Shown in pieces: positions 9,403 to 18,237 of a stretch of DNA of 64,000 nucleotides. This DNA is from Acidisoma sp965199065 (lineage in GTDB: Bacteria; Pseudomonadota; Alphaproteobacteria; Acetobacterales; Acetobacteraceae), in contig NZ_CBDAQN010000003.1 of assembly GCF_965199065.1 (NCBI RefSeq), forward strand, positions 1,550,001 to 1,614,000. The letters are read 5' to 3'. The notes under the pieces are model-generated. The model made no database searches. It had not been told where the DNA came from and saw only the letters and a list, made by a program, of their open reading frames with translations. The first letter of the stretch is position 1, and every line of letters begins with the position of its first letter. The position numbers and the translations under genes were made by a program.

Positions 9403-9450
9403 GCGCCCAGATTAACTCTTCGTTCCCATCTCCGCCATGTGAAGATTTTT

Positions 9451-9464
9451 TGGTTGCGCTACCA
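9451..9464. promoter_or_regulatory. Putative LacI-family operator
   Basis: TGGTTGCGCTACCA is a 14-base near-perfect palindrome centred on CG (one mismatched pair). It fits the LacI/GntR-type pattern TGGTAGCGCTACCA and lies between the divergent regulator and transporter genes. A related site, CGGTAGCGCTGCCA, lies at 15940-15953. That the regulator at 8.4 kb binds both is inferred. Confidence 0.6.
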
Positions 9465-9537
9465 TGATTGAGGGAGTAGAGCAGCTGCCACGAACGGTCA
9501 CCCGAAGGGGACAGAAACCGTCATTGGAGGAAACGGA

Positions 9538-11088
9538 GTGGCGTCGGCAGCTCTTGATACCCCGCGCGATCCGGATACCGGGGTCTACGAGGCAGTAAAT
9601 CTCACCAAGCAATACGGCAATGTCGCTGTGCTGCGCGGCGTCAGCCTGACTATGCGCCCCGGCCGCGTCCACACCATTATGGGCGAAAACGGCGCCGGAA
9701 AATCGACGGCATTCAAGATTCTCTCGGGTCTTGTAAGGCCGACAAGCGGCACGCTCCATCTCGACCACCAGCCGCTGTCGCTCGCCTCTCCTGCTGCAGC
9801 GCACCATGCGGGCATCTATCTGGTGCCTCAGGAACCTGCGCTCATGCGGGAGCTGACGGTCACCGAAACGATGTTCGTCGGGCAGCTGCCGACGAGAGGC
9901 GTTTTTCCGCGCCGCGTCGATTGGAAAGTCGCGCGCAGCCGTGCCGTTCAGGCGCTCGCCACGCTTAAACTCGATATCGACCCGGATCAGCGGGCGGGGC
10001 ATCTCAGCATTGCCCAGCAGCAGCAGTTGGAATGCGCCAAGGCATTGTTGCGCGGCTGCCGCGTCATTCTGTTCGATGAACCCACATCGCCGCTCACGAC
10101 CCATGAGGTGGAGCGGTTGTTCACCACCATGCGCCGGTTGCGCCGAGAGGGCTACACGCTCGGCTTCATCAGCCACCGCATGGACGAGGTGCTCGACATC
10201 TCCGACGACATCAGCGTGCTGCGCGATGGCGCGCTGGTCGACAACGTCGAGCGCGAGGATTTTGATCGCGTTCGGCTTCTGTCGAAAATGGTAGGCCGCG
10301 AGATGCGCGTCATCCCACGCCGGCAGATCAGCCACTCCACCGGCACGCCCATTCTGCGCGTGCAAGGTCTCGCGCATGAGCCGCGCTTCCGCGATGTGAG
10401 CTTCACCCTCCATAAAGGTGAAATTCTCGGCTTGGCCGGGCTCGTCGGCGCCGGGCGCACAGAGATCGCCGAGACGATCTTCGGCCTGCGGCGGCGTGAC
10501 GCCGGCACGGTTCATCTGGGCGACGCGGACATCTCGACGTCCAGCAGCCATGACATCATCCGCAAAGGGCTTGTGTACGCGCCGGAGGATCGGGCGAAGC
10601 ACGGCGCCATCCTGCCGATGACGATCACCGAAAACCTCACCTCCGGTCTTCTGGAACGCGTGAAGACCCGCATGGGCCTGCTCAGCCAGAACGACGAGGA
10701 CCGCATCGGCGCCGAGACCGTGGCGCGCTATCGCGTGCGCTGCGCCGGCACCAACCAGAAGATGCGGCAACTCTCGGGCGGCAATCAGCAGAAGGTCGTC
10801 TTCGGCAAATGGATGGGCATCGGACCCGAGGTCGCCATCCTCGACGAACCGACACGCGGCGTCGATGTCGGCGCCAAAGACGAGATCTACGAACTCATCG
10901 ACGGCCTCGCCCAGGAGGGCATGGGGATCCTCGTCATCTCCTCGGAACTCGAGGAACTCGTGCGTCTTTGCGACCGCATCCTCTCGGTCTATGAGGGTCG
11001 GATCGTCGCCGAGATCAGCGGCGACGCGATCACGCCGGATCGCGTGTCCTCCTCATACCTTACCAGCGCCGAGGCATCCGGCCGATGA
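9538..11088 (+). CDS. Sugar ABC transporter ATP-binding protein, double NBD (RbsA/YtfR/LsrA type)
   Basis: A 516-residue CUT2-family ATPase with two nucleotide-binding domains. The first has Walker A GENGAGKST (~49-57) and LFDEPTSPLT. The second begins after GLAGLVGAGRTEIAE and has LSGGNQQKVVFGKWM and AILDEPTRGVDVGAK. As usual for this family, the second P-loop is degenerate. The start is GTG, with GGAGG seven bases upstream. It overlaps the first permease (ATGA). It energises uptake of a monosaccharide, polyol or similar compound through the two permeases and binding protein that follow. Confidence 0.93.
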   Translation: MASAALDTPRDPDTGVYEAVNLTKQYGNVAVLRGVSLTMRPGRVHTIMGENGAGKSTAFKILSGLVRPTSGTLHLDHQPLSLASPAAAHHAGIYLVPQEPALMRELTVTETMFVGQLPTRGVFPRRVDWKVARSRAVQALATLKLDIDPDQRAGHLSIAQQQQLECAKALLRGCRVILFDEPTSPLTTHEVERLFTTMRRLRREGYTLGFISHRMDEVLDISDDISVLRDGALVDNVEREDFDRVRLLSKMVGREMRVIPRRQISHSTGTPILRVQGLAHEPRFRDVSFTLHKGEILGLAGLVGAGRTEIAETIFGLRRRDAGTVHLGDADISTSSSHDIIRKGLVYAPEDRAKHGAILPMTITENLTSGLLERVKTRMGLLSQNDEDRIGAETVARYRVRCAGTNQKMRQLSGGNQQKVVFGKWMGIGPEVAILDEPTRGVDVGAKDEIYELIDGLAQEGMGILVISSELEELVRLCDRILSVYEGRIVAEISGDAITPDRVSSSYLTSAEASGR

Positions 11089-12122
11089 AGGCGAGCATGA
11101 CCGAAGCCTCCCCGCCGTTCCAGACCGCCGCTTCCAGCGCGGAGACCGCGCAGCCACGGCGCCGGATCCGCGGGGAAACGCGCGAGATCACTCTGATCGT
11201 CGCAGCGATGGTCGTGTTGCTGGCAGTGGGCGCAATCAACCATCGGTTCATCTCGCTCGAGAACATCCGTTTCATGGTGCTGAACTCGGTGGTGCTGTCG
11301 CTCCTGGCGCTCGGGCAGACCTGGGTGATCGCGACCAAGGGCATCGACCTGTCGGTCGCCCCCATCATGGGCCTCACCGCCGTCGTCACCGGCCTTTTGG
11401 CGCAGAGCAATGGTTTGCCTTTGATCGGCGCCGCCGGCATCGCGCTCGTCATCGGCCTGGTGCTCGGCACCGTCAACGGGCTGCTGGTGGCCCGGCTCAC
11501 CATCCCGCCGATCATCGTGACGCTTGGCACCTACAGCATCTATAGCGGCCTCATCTTCATCTACTCGAACGGCACGCAGGTGGACCAGGTGCCGCCCGGC
11601 TACGCCACCTTCGGCAACGGCATCATCGCCAACTGGCTACCGATCCCCATTCCAGTGCTGGTGCTCGCGGCCGTGTTGTTCCTCTGCTGGTTCACGCTCG
11701 GTCATACCTTGTTCGGCCGCGCCGTGCTGGCGATCGGCAACAATGCCGTTGCAGCCTACAATGCCGGCGTCTCGGTCATCTCGACGCAGATCCGCGTCTA
11801 CATGATCTCGGGCGTCCTGGCAGCGCTCGCGGGCCTCGTCTTCGTCTGCTACACGGGCTCCGCCACGGTGACGACCGGCACCGGGGACCATGTCGAGCTG
11901 CAATCCATCGCGGTCGCCTTGATCGGCGGCACCGCCATCGTCGGCGGACGCGGCAACATGATCGGCACCGTTCTCGGCGGCCTCTTCCTCAGCGTCATCC
12001 TCACCGCGCTCGTCTTTCTGCACGTCCCGCCAATCTGGTACTCGGCCGGAGAGGGCGCCATGATCCTGCTCACTGTGACGCTCGGCATGCGCCAAAGCGG
12101 CGCCGGGAGAGGCTCCGCATGA
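11085..12122 (+). CDS. Sugar ABC transporter permease 1 (CUT2, RbsC/YtfT type)
   Basis: A 345-residue inner-membrane permease with about eight to ten hydrophobic segments. The family block KGIDLSVAPIMGLTAVVTGL is near residue 87, and the cytoplasmic loop signature ALIGGTAIVGGRGNMIGTVLGGLFLSVI is near residue 282. An alternative ATG four codons downstream is also possible. Both ends overlap neighbours by four bases, so the operon is tightly coupled. Pairs with the next permease to form the channel. Confidence 0.93.
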   Translation: MKASMTEASPPFQTAASSAETAQPRRRIRGETREITLIVAAMVVLLAVGAINHRFISLENIRFMVLNSVVLSLLALGQTWVIATKGIDLSVAPIMGLTAVVTGLLAQSNGLPLIGAAGIALVIGLVLGTVNGLLVARLTIPPIIVTLGTYSIYSGLIFIYSNGTQVDQVPPGYATFGNGIIANWLPIPIPVLVLAAVLFLCWFTLGHTLFGRAVLAIGNNAVAAYNAGVSVISTQIRVYMISGVLAALAGLVFVCYTGSATVTTGTGDHVELQSIAVALIGGTAIVGGRGNMIGTVLGGLFLSVILTALVFLHVPPIWYSAGEGAMILLTVTLGMRQSGAGRGSA

Positions 12123-13171
12123 AAACGGTCGACAACGCCGTCACCGCCCGCCGCACCGGTTCGCGCTTCCCGCTCGACGGATGGGAGAGGTCCCTGCTCG
12201 CGCTGCTGCTGATCGAGATCATCGGCTTCTGCATCGGCATTCCCGGTTTCTACGACGGCATCGGCTCGCTCCTCGGCCTTACCCAGAATTTCCTGCCCTT
12301 TGGCCTCGTGGCACTGGGGCTGAGTGTCGTCATCCTCACCGGCGGCATCGACCTCTCGGTCGGCTCCGTAGCGGGCCTCGGCGCGATGGTCATGGCCGAG
12401 CTCTGGCAGGGCCTGCACCTGTCGATCTGGCTCTCGGCCGCGATTGGCGTCGGCAGCGGCGCGATCCTCGGCTGGATCAACGGCATGATCATCACCCGCC
12501 TCCGCACCGAGCCGTTGATCGCCACGCTGGCGACGAGCTTCATCTACGGCAGTGTCGGCACGGCCCTGGCGGGAGAGAATCCGCCCTCAGGCTTCCCCAA
12601 CAGCTTCAACGCACTGGGCCAGGGCGAGGTGGCGGGCCTCCTGCCCTACCAGCTCATCCTGTTCGTGATTCTGGCGATTTTCTTCAGCCTGCTCATGTCG
12701 CGCAGCGCCTATGGCCGCAAGATCGTCATGGTGGGTTACAACGTGGAGGCCGCGCGCTATTCCGGCATGCGCGTCGCTCGCGTGGTGTGCAGCGCCTATG
12801 TCATCAGCGGTGCCACGGCCGCTCTCGCCGGCATCGTGCTCGCCTCCTACTACAGCGCCGTCCGGCCCGACATGGGCGACATCCTGCTGCTCACCACCAT
12901 CACCATGGTCGTGCTCGGCGGCGTCAGCATCTTCGGCGGCGAGGGCACCATCACCGGCGTGGTCATGGCCGTGCTCCTGCTCGGCGTTCTCCGCCAGGGC
13001 ATGCTGATCGCGGGCTTCTCCGACATGGTGACGACCATGGTCACCGGCGCGATCCTGCTGGCCGCCATCGCCATCCGCAACCTGCTGTCGGGACGCGGCA
13101 CCGGCGTCGCCCTTCTCCTCCTTCGCCTCCGCAGGCTTGGCGGCGGCAAAGTGCCCAAGGCCGCCGAATAA
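12119..13171 (+). CDS. Sugar ABC transporter permease 2 (CUT2)
   Basis: A 350-residue inner-membrane permease. GGIDLSVGSVAGLGAMVMAELWQG is near residue 78, and VLGGVSIFGGEGTITGVVMAVLLLGVL near residue 263 is the counterpart of the EAA-like coupling loop. Systems with two distinct permeases plus a fused ATPase resemble RhaSTPQ, LsrACDB and YtfQRT-YjfF rather than ribose RbsABC. The start ATG overlaps the previous stop. The C-terminus ends in a basic tail. Confidence 0.92.
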   Translation: MKTVDNAVTARRTGSRFPLDGWERSLLALLLIEIIGFCIGIPGFYDGIGSLLGLTQNFLPFGLVALGLSVVILTGGIDLSVGSVAGLGAMVMAELWQGLHLSIWLSAAIGVGSGAILGWINGMIITRLRTEPLIATLATSFIYGSVGTALAGENPPSGFPNSFNALGQGEVAGLLPYQLILFVILAIFFSLLMSRSAYGRKIVMVGYNVEAARYSGMRVARVVCSAYVISGATAALAGIVLASYYSAVRPDMGDILLLTTITMVVLGGVSIFGGEGTITGVVMAVLLLGVLRQGMLIAGFSDMVTTMVTGAILLAAIAIRNLLSGRGTGVALLLLRLRRLGGGKVPKAAE

Positions 13172-13223
13172 GACGGCGACCGGACGACCGCACATGTCGA
13201 AAAACAAGATCCAAGGGAAATCG

Positions 13224-14216
13224 ATGAGAAACTCCAAAAAGGCCGCTCTTCTGGTTGCCGCGATGCTCGGCTTCTCGGTCGGCGCGCATGCCGCAGATAT
13301 CGACACCTCGAAGCGCATCCATGTTGCCATGGTGCCGAAGCTGATCGGGCTTTCGGTCTTCAAGGCCAACGAGAAGGGCGCCATCGAGGCCGCCAAGAAG
13401 CTCAACATCAACTTCCTCTACACGGGTCCGGTCACGGCCTCGGCGCAAGGTCAGGTCGATGTCTTCAACAGCCTCATCGCCCGCCGCTTCAACGTCATCA
13501 CGACCACCTCCAACAACCCGACCGAACTCGCTCCCGCCCTGCGGCGCGCGATGAAGATGGGCATCAAGGTTGTATCCTATGACAGCGACGTGGCGCCCGA
13601 CGCGCGTGACTTCTTCATCCAGAACACCGCCTATCCGGCGTTCGGCAAGGCGCTGGTCGACAGCGTGGCTAAGTACATCAAGCCCGACGCGAAGATCGCC
13701 ATCCTGTCCTCGACGCCCGACGCCACCATCCAGAACGCCTGGATCGACGCGCTGAAGACCTACATGGCCGCGACCTATCCGAAGATGACCATCGTCACGA
13801 CGCAGTATGGGCAGTCGAGCCCGTCTCAGTCGCTGACGGCGGGGCTGAACATCCTGCAGGCGAACCCGGGCGTCACCGGCATCATCGCACCAGACGGCGC
13901 GGCCGAAGTGGGTGCCGCCGCCGCTGTGCAGAAGCTCGGCCTCACCGGCAAGGTGATCGTCGGCGGCTGCTCCGACCCGGATTCCATCCGCCAATACGTC
14001 AAGGCGGGCGTGATCAAGGAGAGTCCGCTGTGGGATGAGGTGAAGGAAGGCGAGTTGGTGATGTATGTCGCACGTCTCGCCTATAACAACGCCATCCAGA
14101 AGAACAGCACCTTCACCGCTGGCGATCTTGGCACGTTCACCGCCAAGGATGGCGTCATCATCTTCAGCACGCCGTTGATCTTCAACGCGTCGAACATCGA
14201 CAAGTATCACTTCTAA
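13224..14216 (+). CDS. Sugar ABC transporter substrate-binding protein (rhamnose/AI-2-like, CUT2)
   Basis: A 330-residue periplasmic receptor. Residues 1-22 (MRNSKKAALLVAAMLGFSVG and onward to HA) form a Sec signal peptide with cleavage after AHA. The mature part has the two-lobed type I binding-protein pattern (VPKLIGLSVFKANEKGAIEAA, GIIAPDGAAEVGAAAAVQKLGL), closest by eye to LsrB/RhaS. I chose this ATG because AAGGGAAA precedes it; an in-frame ATG ten codons earlier would misplace the signal peptide. A strong hairpin follows the stop. Confidence 0.9.
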   Translation: MRNSKKAALLVAAMLGFSVGAHAADIDTSKRIHVAMVPKLIGLSVFKANEKGAIEAAKKLNINFLYTGPVTASAQGQVDVFNSLIARRFNVITTTSNNPTELAPALRRAMKMGIKVVSYDSDVAPDARDFFIQNTAYPAFGKALVDSVAKYIKPDAKIAILSSTPDATIQNAWIDALKTYMAATYPKMTIVTTQYGQSSPSQSLTAGLNILQANPGVTGIIAPDGAAEVGAAAAVQKLGLTGKVIVGGCSDPDSIRQYVKAGVIKESPLWDEVKEGELVMYVARLAYNNAIQKNSTFTAGDLGTFTAKDGVIIFSTPLIFNASNIDKYHF

Positions 14217-14228
14217 CAACCCCTCCAT

Positions 14229-14252
14229 CCCCGTCCTGCTCGCAGGACGGGG
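14229..14252 (+). other. Intercistronic RNA hairpin after the binding-protein gene
   Basis: A perfect 10-bp stem (CCCCGTCCTG / CAGGACGGGG) with a CTCG loop lies 12 bases after the binding-protein stop and just before the next gene. There is no T-run, so it is more likely an mRNA-stabilising or partial-termination element that raises binding-protein expression over the downstream enzyme. Confidence 0.7.
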
Positions 14253-14272
14253 CCAATCCAAAAGGAATGAGC

Positions 14273-15169
14273 ATGAAGCGTGTCATCTTTACCGGCGGCA
14301 GCGGCAAGGCCGGACGTCATGTGGTGCAATATCTGGTCGATGCCGGCTATCGCGTTCTGAACCTCGACACCAAGCCGCTGAACAACCCCGCCGTCCGCAC
14401 GCTCATCACCGACATCACCGACTCCGGCCAGGTGTTCAACGCGCTGTCGAGCTACACGGGTCTGCACGAGTTCGACCCCGACCTGCGGCCCGAGAAGATC
14501 GACGCCGTCGTTCATTTCGCGGCCATCCCGCGGATCATGATCACGCCCGACAACGAGGTCTACCGCATCAACGTGATGGGCACGTACAACGTCATCGAAG
14601 CGGCGGTGAAGCTCGGCATCCCGAAGGTCATCATTGCATCGTCCGAAACGACCTACGGCATCGTCTTTGCCAATGGCCACCGCGATCCAGAATACTTCCC
14701 GCTCGACGAGGAATATCCGGTCGATCCGATGGATAGCTACGCGCTCTCCAAGATCGTGAACGAGAAGACGGCGCAGGCCTTCGCGCGCCGTTCGGGCACG
14801 GACATCTACGCCATCCGCATCGGCAACGTCATCGAGCCGCATGAATACGAGCTGTTCCCCAGCTGGTTCGCGAAGCCCGAGTTTCGCCGCCGGATCGCCT
14901 GGAGCTACATCGATGCGCGCGACCTCGGGCAGATCGTGAAGCTCGGCATCGAGAAGGACGGTCTCGGCTTCCAGGTCTTCAACGCCGTCAACGATGATAC
15001 GTCGTCCGATCTGCCGACGGCGGAGCTGCTGCGCCGCTACTACCCGAACGTGCCCGTGAAGGGTGAACTGGCCGAATTCGAAGGCCTTCTATCCAACAAG
15101 AAGACGAAGGCGATGCTCGGCTTCAGCGAGGCGCACAACTGGCGCAAATACGTCCCAGCGGCCCGCTGA
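14273..15169 (+). CDS. NAD-dependent epimerase/dehydratase (extended SDR)
   Basis: A 298-residue oxidoreductase or epimerase. The nucleotide-binding motif FTGGSGKAGRHVV is at the N-terminus (GxxGxxG), and the catalytic SYALSK (YxxxK) is near residue 160. I chose the second ATG because AAAGGA lies six bases before it; the first ATG abuts that site. It is the last gene of the transporter operon, so it likely acts on the imported compound. The D-erythronate dehydrogenase DenD belongs to the same broad superfamily and would fit the acid-sugar genes next door, but sequence alone does not prove this. Confidence 0.85.
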   Translation: MKRVIFTGGSGKAGRHVVQYLVDAGYRVLNLDTKPLNNPAVRTLITDITDSGQVFNALSSYTGLHEFDPDLRPEKIDAVVHFAAIPRIMITPDNEVYRINVMGTYNVIEAAVKLGIPKVIIASSETTYGIVFANGHRDPEYFPLDEEYPVDPMDSYALSKIVNEKTAQAFARRSGTDIYAIRIGNVIEPHEYELFPSWFAKPEFRRRIAWSYIDARDLGQIVKLGIEKDGLGFQVFNAVNDDTSSDLPTAELLRRYYPNVPVKGELAEFEGLLSNKKTKAMLGFSEAHNWRKYVPAAR

Positions 15170-15185
15170 GGAAAACGGTTTTTTG

Positions 15186-15213
15186 GGTCCTTTTCCAAAA
15201 AAGGACCGCTTTT
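15186..15213 (+). terminator. Rho-independent terminator of the sugar transporter operon
   Basis: GGTCCTTTT pairs perfectly with AAAAGGACC around a CCAA loop, followed after two bases by TTTT. It lies between the converging transporter operon and the class II aldolase gene. Confidence 0.7.
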
Positions 15214-15235
15214 CGTGAGGAATGTTCACCATGCC

Positions 15236-15916
15236 TCAAACGAGACTGTTGTGATCGTGACCTTCCGCATCATCGGGCATCTGAAGATCGAAGTGCCGCA
15301 CAAGATCATCGACCTGCGCCTGTGTGAGCATACGGGGGTTGAGGCCGCGCAGCATGAGGTACAGCCGCGCGGTTTCCTCCAGCTCCTCCATGGCGTAGAC
15401 GGCGGCACTGAGCGTTGTGCCTGCAACCACAGGCCCGTGGTTGGCGAGCAGCACGGAGGAATAGCGACCGGCGAGCCCACGAATGGCGCCCGCGACCGCT
15501 TCGTCGCCCGGCCGGTAGTAGGGCACCAACGCGGTATGGCCGAGTTTCATGACGTAGTACGCGGTCATCGGCGGCAGCACGGAGGCCGGGTCGATTTCCG
15601 GCAACATCGAGATGGCAACGGAATGGATCGAATGAAGATGAACCACGGCCCCCGATCCATCCCGCGTGTCGTACAGGGCTGTATGCAGCGGGACTTCTTT
15701 CGTCGGCTTGTCACCGGATATGAGCCTGCCGTCACGATCGAGGCGCGACAGCCGTGCCGGATCGAGAAAGCCGAGCGAGCTATCGGTCGGCGTCATCAGA
15801 TAGCCACCGTCTTCAAGACGCACACTGACATTGCCCGAGGAACCGGGCGTCAGACCGCGCTCGAACAGCGAGCGCGAGAAGGTGCAAATTTGCTCACGGA
15901 GTTTGGCATCGCTCAT
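15236..15916 (-). CDS. Class II aldolase/adducin-family protein, likely 3-oxo-tetronate 4-phosphate decarboxylase (OtnC-like)
   Basis: A 226-residue zinc enzyme of the fuculose-phosphate aldolase fold. Visible are the LTPGSSGNVSVRLEDG phosphate/substrate loop (~20-35), the metal-binding VVHLHSIHSVAI (HxH, ~91-102) and the late LLANHGPVV histidine (~139). In acid-sugar pathways described for DUF1537 kinases, this family (OtnC) decarboxylates 3-oxo-tetronate 4-phosphate to dihydroxyacetone phosphate. It is divergent from a threonate-dehydrogenase-like gene and a DUF1537 kinase, which supports that role. GGAGAG precedes the ATG. Confidence 0.8.
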   Translation of the reverse strand: MSDAKLREQICTFSRSLFERGLTPGSSGNVSVRLEDGGYLMTPTDSSLGFLDPARLSRLDRDGRLISGDKPTKEVPLHTALYDTRDGSGAVVHLHSIHSVAISMLPEIDPASVLPPMTAYYVMKLGHTALVPYYRPGDEAVAGAIRGLAGRYSSVLLANHGPVVAGTTLSAAVYAMEELEETARLYLMLRGLNPRMLTQAQVDDLVRHFDLQMPDDAEGHDHNSLV

Positions 15917-15939
15917 GATCGTCTCTCCGGTTGTACTGT

Positions 15940-15953
15940 CGGTAGCGCTGCCA
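15940..15953. promoter_or_regulatory. Putative LacI-family operator, second copy
   Basis: CGGTAGCGCTGCCA lies in the 92-bp divergent promoter region between the class II aldolase and the dehydrogenase. It shares 11 of 14 bases with TGGTTGCGCTACCA in the transporter promoter and has a perfect AGCGCT core. Binding by the LacI-family protein encoded at 8.4 kb is inferred. Confidence 0.55.
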
Positions 15954-16008
15954 TTTCGCAGGCCGATTGTCGAGTGCCAAATACCGTCTCGTTCAGGAGT
16001 GGGATCGC

Positions 16009-16944
16009 ATGACTGCGGACAATAGCAATTCGGACGCGAGCCCGGCGATGAAGGCCGCTGTCATCGGCTTGGGGTCGATGGGTTTTGGCATGGCGCGCTC
16101 GCTGCTGCGCGCGGGCTTCTCCGTGGCGGGTGTCGATGTCTCCGCCGATGCCGTTGCACGTTTCGTGGCCAGCGGCGGACGCGCGGCGACAACGCCTGCG
16201 GACGCCGCCGAGGGCGCCGGCACCGTCATCGCGGTTGTTGTCAACGCGGCGCAGACGGAAGCCGTGCTGTTTGGCGAGAATGGGTGTGCAGCCACCATGC
16301 AGCCGGGGTCGGTCTTCGTCTCCTCCGCGACGATGGCGCCGGATGTGGCACGACGGCTCGCCGCGCGGCTGGAGGCGATGGGCCCGCACTACCTCGACGC
16401 GCCAATGAGTGGCGGGGCCGCTCGCGCCGAGGAAGGCAAGCTGACCATGCTCGCCTCTGGCTCCGCCGCGGCCTTCGAGGCCGCGCGTCCTGCCCTCGCA
16501 GCGATGACGGCGACGCTCTACGAACTGGGCGACGAGCCCGGGCAAGGCGCGGCGTTCAAGATGGTGAACCAGCTGCTCGCCGGGGTGCATATCGCGGCGG
16601 CCTCCGAGGCGATGGCCTTCGCCGCGCGGCAGAATCTCGATCTGCAGAAGGTTTACGACGTCATCACGGCTTCCGCCGGCAATTCCTGGATGTTCGAGAA
16701 CCGGATGCCGCATGTGCTGGCGGGCGACTACAGCCCGAAGAGTTCTGTCAGCATCTTCACCAAGGATCTCGGGATCGTGCTCGACATGGCGCGCAGCGCC
16801 AACTTCCCGGTGCCCCTTGCCAGCAGCGCGCTCCAGATGTTTCTGATGACCGCCGCCGCCGGCATGGCGGGTGATGATGACAGCTCTGTGGCGCGGGTTT
16901 ACGCGCAACTCGCTCGGCTCAAACTTCCAGGAGATGTCGTGTGA
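16009..16944 (+). CDS. 3-hydroxyisobutyrate-dehydrogenase-family enzyme, likely L-threonate dehydrogenase (LtnD/YgbJ-like)
   Basis: A 311-residue NAD(P)-dependent beta-hydroxyacid dehydrogenase. It has the Rossmann motif VIGLGSMGFGMA near residue 18, the substrate-binding DAPMSGGAARAEEGKL near 129 and the catalytic lysine in AFKMVNQLLAG near 182. In acid-sugar pathways this family oxidises L-threonate or related acids to 2-oxo-tetronate. It overlaps the DUF1537 kinase gene by four bases, the arrangement seen for ygbJ-ygbK and ltnD-otnK. AGGAG lies before the ATG. Confidence 0.85.
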   Translation: MTADNSNSDASPAMKAAVIGLGSMGFGMARSLLRAGFSVAGVDVSADAVARFVASGGRAATTPADAAEGAGTVIAVVVNAAQTEAVLFGENGCAATMQPGSVFVSSATMAPDVARRLAARLEAMGPHYLDAPMSGGAARAEEGKLTMLASGSAAAFEAARPALAAMTATLYELGDEPGQGAAFKMVNQLLAGVHIAAASEAMAFAARQNLDLQKVYDVITASAGNSWMFENRMPHVLAGDYSPKSSVSIFTKDLGIVLDMARSANFPVPLASSALQMFLMTAAAGMAGDDDSSVARVYAQLARLKLPGDVV

Positions 16945-18206
16945 CGCTCGCTCTTGGCGTAATCGCCGACGACTATACCGGCGCCTCGGACCTTGCGAAT
17001 GCGCTCGCGACGAACGGGCTCCGTGTTGTGCAGACGATCGGCGTGCCGCCCGAAAGCCTCGCTTTGCCCGATGTCGATGCTGTGGTCGTGGCGCTTAAAA
17101 GCCGCTCGATTGCGGCGGCCGAGGCCGTACGCCAGTCGCTGGAGGCCGACCGGTGGCTGCGGGCGCGAGGCGCCGCGCATGTGCTGTTCAAAATCTGCTC
17201 GACATTCGATTCCACCGATGCCGGCAATATCGGGCCGGTCAGCGATGCACTCCGCGACGCGGCGAGCGGCGGGATCACGCTGGTCAATCCGGGCTTTCCC
17301 GGCGCCGGGCGGCGGGTGTTCCAGGGGCACCTCTTCGTCCACGACCAGCCCCTGAACGAGAGCCCGCTGAAGGATCATCCGCTAAACCCGATGCATGACG
17401 CGAACCTCGTGCGCGTCCTCACCCGCCAGAGCCGCTCGCCGGTCGGACTGGTGCCGTTGCAGGTGGTGGAACAGGGGGCCGATGCGGTGCGCGCCGCCCT
17501 CGCCAAGCTCCCCGGAGGAGCGGCCATCGTCGACGCCGTCAACGACCAGCACTTCGAGGTTCTTGGCCAGGTGGCGCTGGATCGCCCTGTCTCCACCGGC
17601 GCCTCGGGCCTCGGCATCGGTCTCGCTCGCGCGCTCCGGCGGCTGGACATCGTGACCGAGCACGTGGCGGACACCAACGACACGCCGGCCGGCCGTTTCT
17701 CGGCGATCCTCGCGGGGAGTTGCTCCAAGGCGACGCTCGAGCAGATCGGCGTGGCCGAGCAGCAAATGCCGGTTCTGCGGCTGGATGTGGAGAAGCTGCT
17801 GGCCGGCGGTGAAGAGGCCCAGGCCGCACTATCCTGGGCGCGCGACAAGCTCGAGGACGGTCCGGTGCTCATTGCGAGCAGCGGCACGCCCGCCGAGGTC
17901 GCGGCTCTTCAGAAGAGGCACGGCGGCGCTGCTGTCGGCGAACAGATCGAGGCGGCGCTTGCCGAGATCGCTGCGGGCCTCGTCGATGCGGGCGTCGGGC
18001 GGATGGTGGTGGCGGGTGGCGAGACATCAGGCGCGGTGGTGAACCGCCTCGGACTGCAGGGCTTCCGGATCGGCGCTGAAATTGCGCCGGGCGTGCCGGC
18101 GCTGCGCGTCATCGGCCGCGCGCATGCAGGCCTGGGTATCGCGCTGAAATCGGGCAACTTCGGCGGTCCGGACTTCTTCGCGCGCGCCCTCGACATGCTC
18201 GGCTGA
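16941..18206 (+). CDS. Four-carbon acid sugar kinase (DUF1537; OtnK/YgbK-like)
   Basis: A 421-residue kinase with the N-terminal signature VIADDYTGASDLANAL and the C-terminal nucleotide-binding glycine-rich segment VVAGGETSGAVVNRLGL (residues ~353-369). Members phosphorylate 3-oxo-tetronate, D-threonate or related acids at the terminal hydroxyl using ATP. It starts at GTG overlapping the stop of the dehydrogenase gene. With the neighbouring class II aldolase it would convert an oxidised tetronate to dihydroxyacetone phosphate and CO2. The exact substrate cannot be read from sequence. Confidence 0.88.
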   Translation: MTLALGVIADDYTGASDLANALATNGLRVVQTIGVPPESLALPDVDAVVVALKSRSIAAAEAVRQSLEADRWLRARGAAHVLFKICSTFDSTDAGNIGPVSDALRDAASGGITLVNPGFPGAGRRVFQGHLFVHDQPLNESPLKDHPLNPMHDANLVRVLTRQSRSPVGLVPLQVVEQGADAVRAALAKLPGGAAIVDAVNDQHFEVLGQVALDRPVSTGASGLGIGLARALRRLDIVTEHVADTNDTPAGRFSAILAGSCSKATLEQIGVAEQQMPVLRLDVEKLLAGGEEAQAALSWARDKLEDGPVLIASSGTPAEVAALQKRHGGAAVGEQIEAALAEIAAGLVDAGVGRMVVAGGETSGAVVNRLGLQGFRIGAEIAPGVPALRVIGRAHAGLGIALKSGNFGGPDFFARALDMLG

Positions 18207-18237
18207 AGCGCCACCTCTCCCCCAGGAGAAAAAACCG

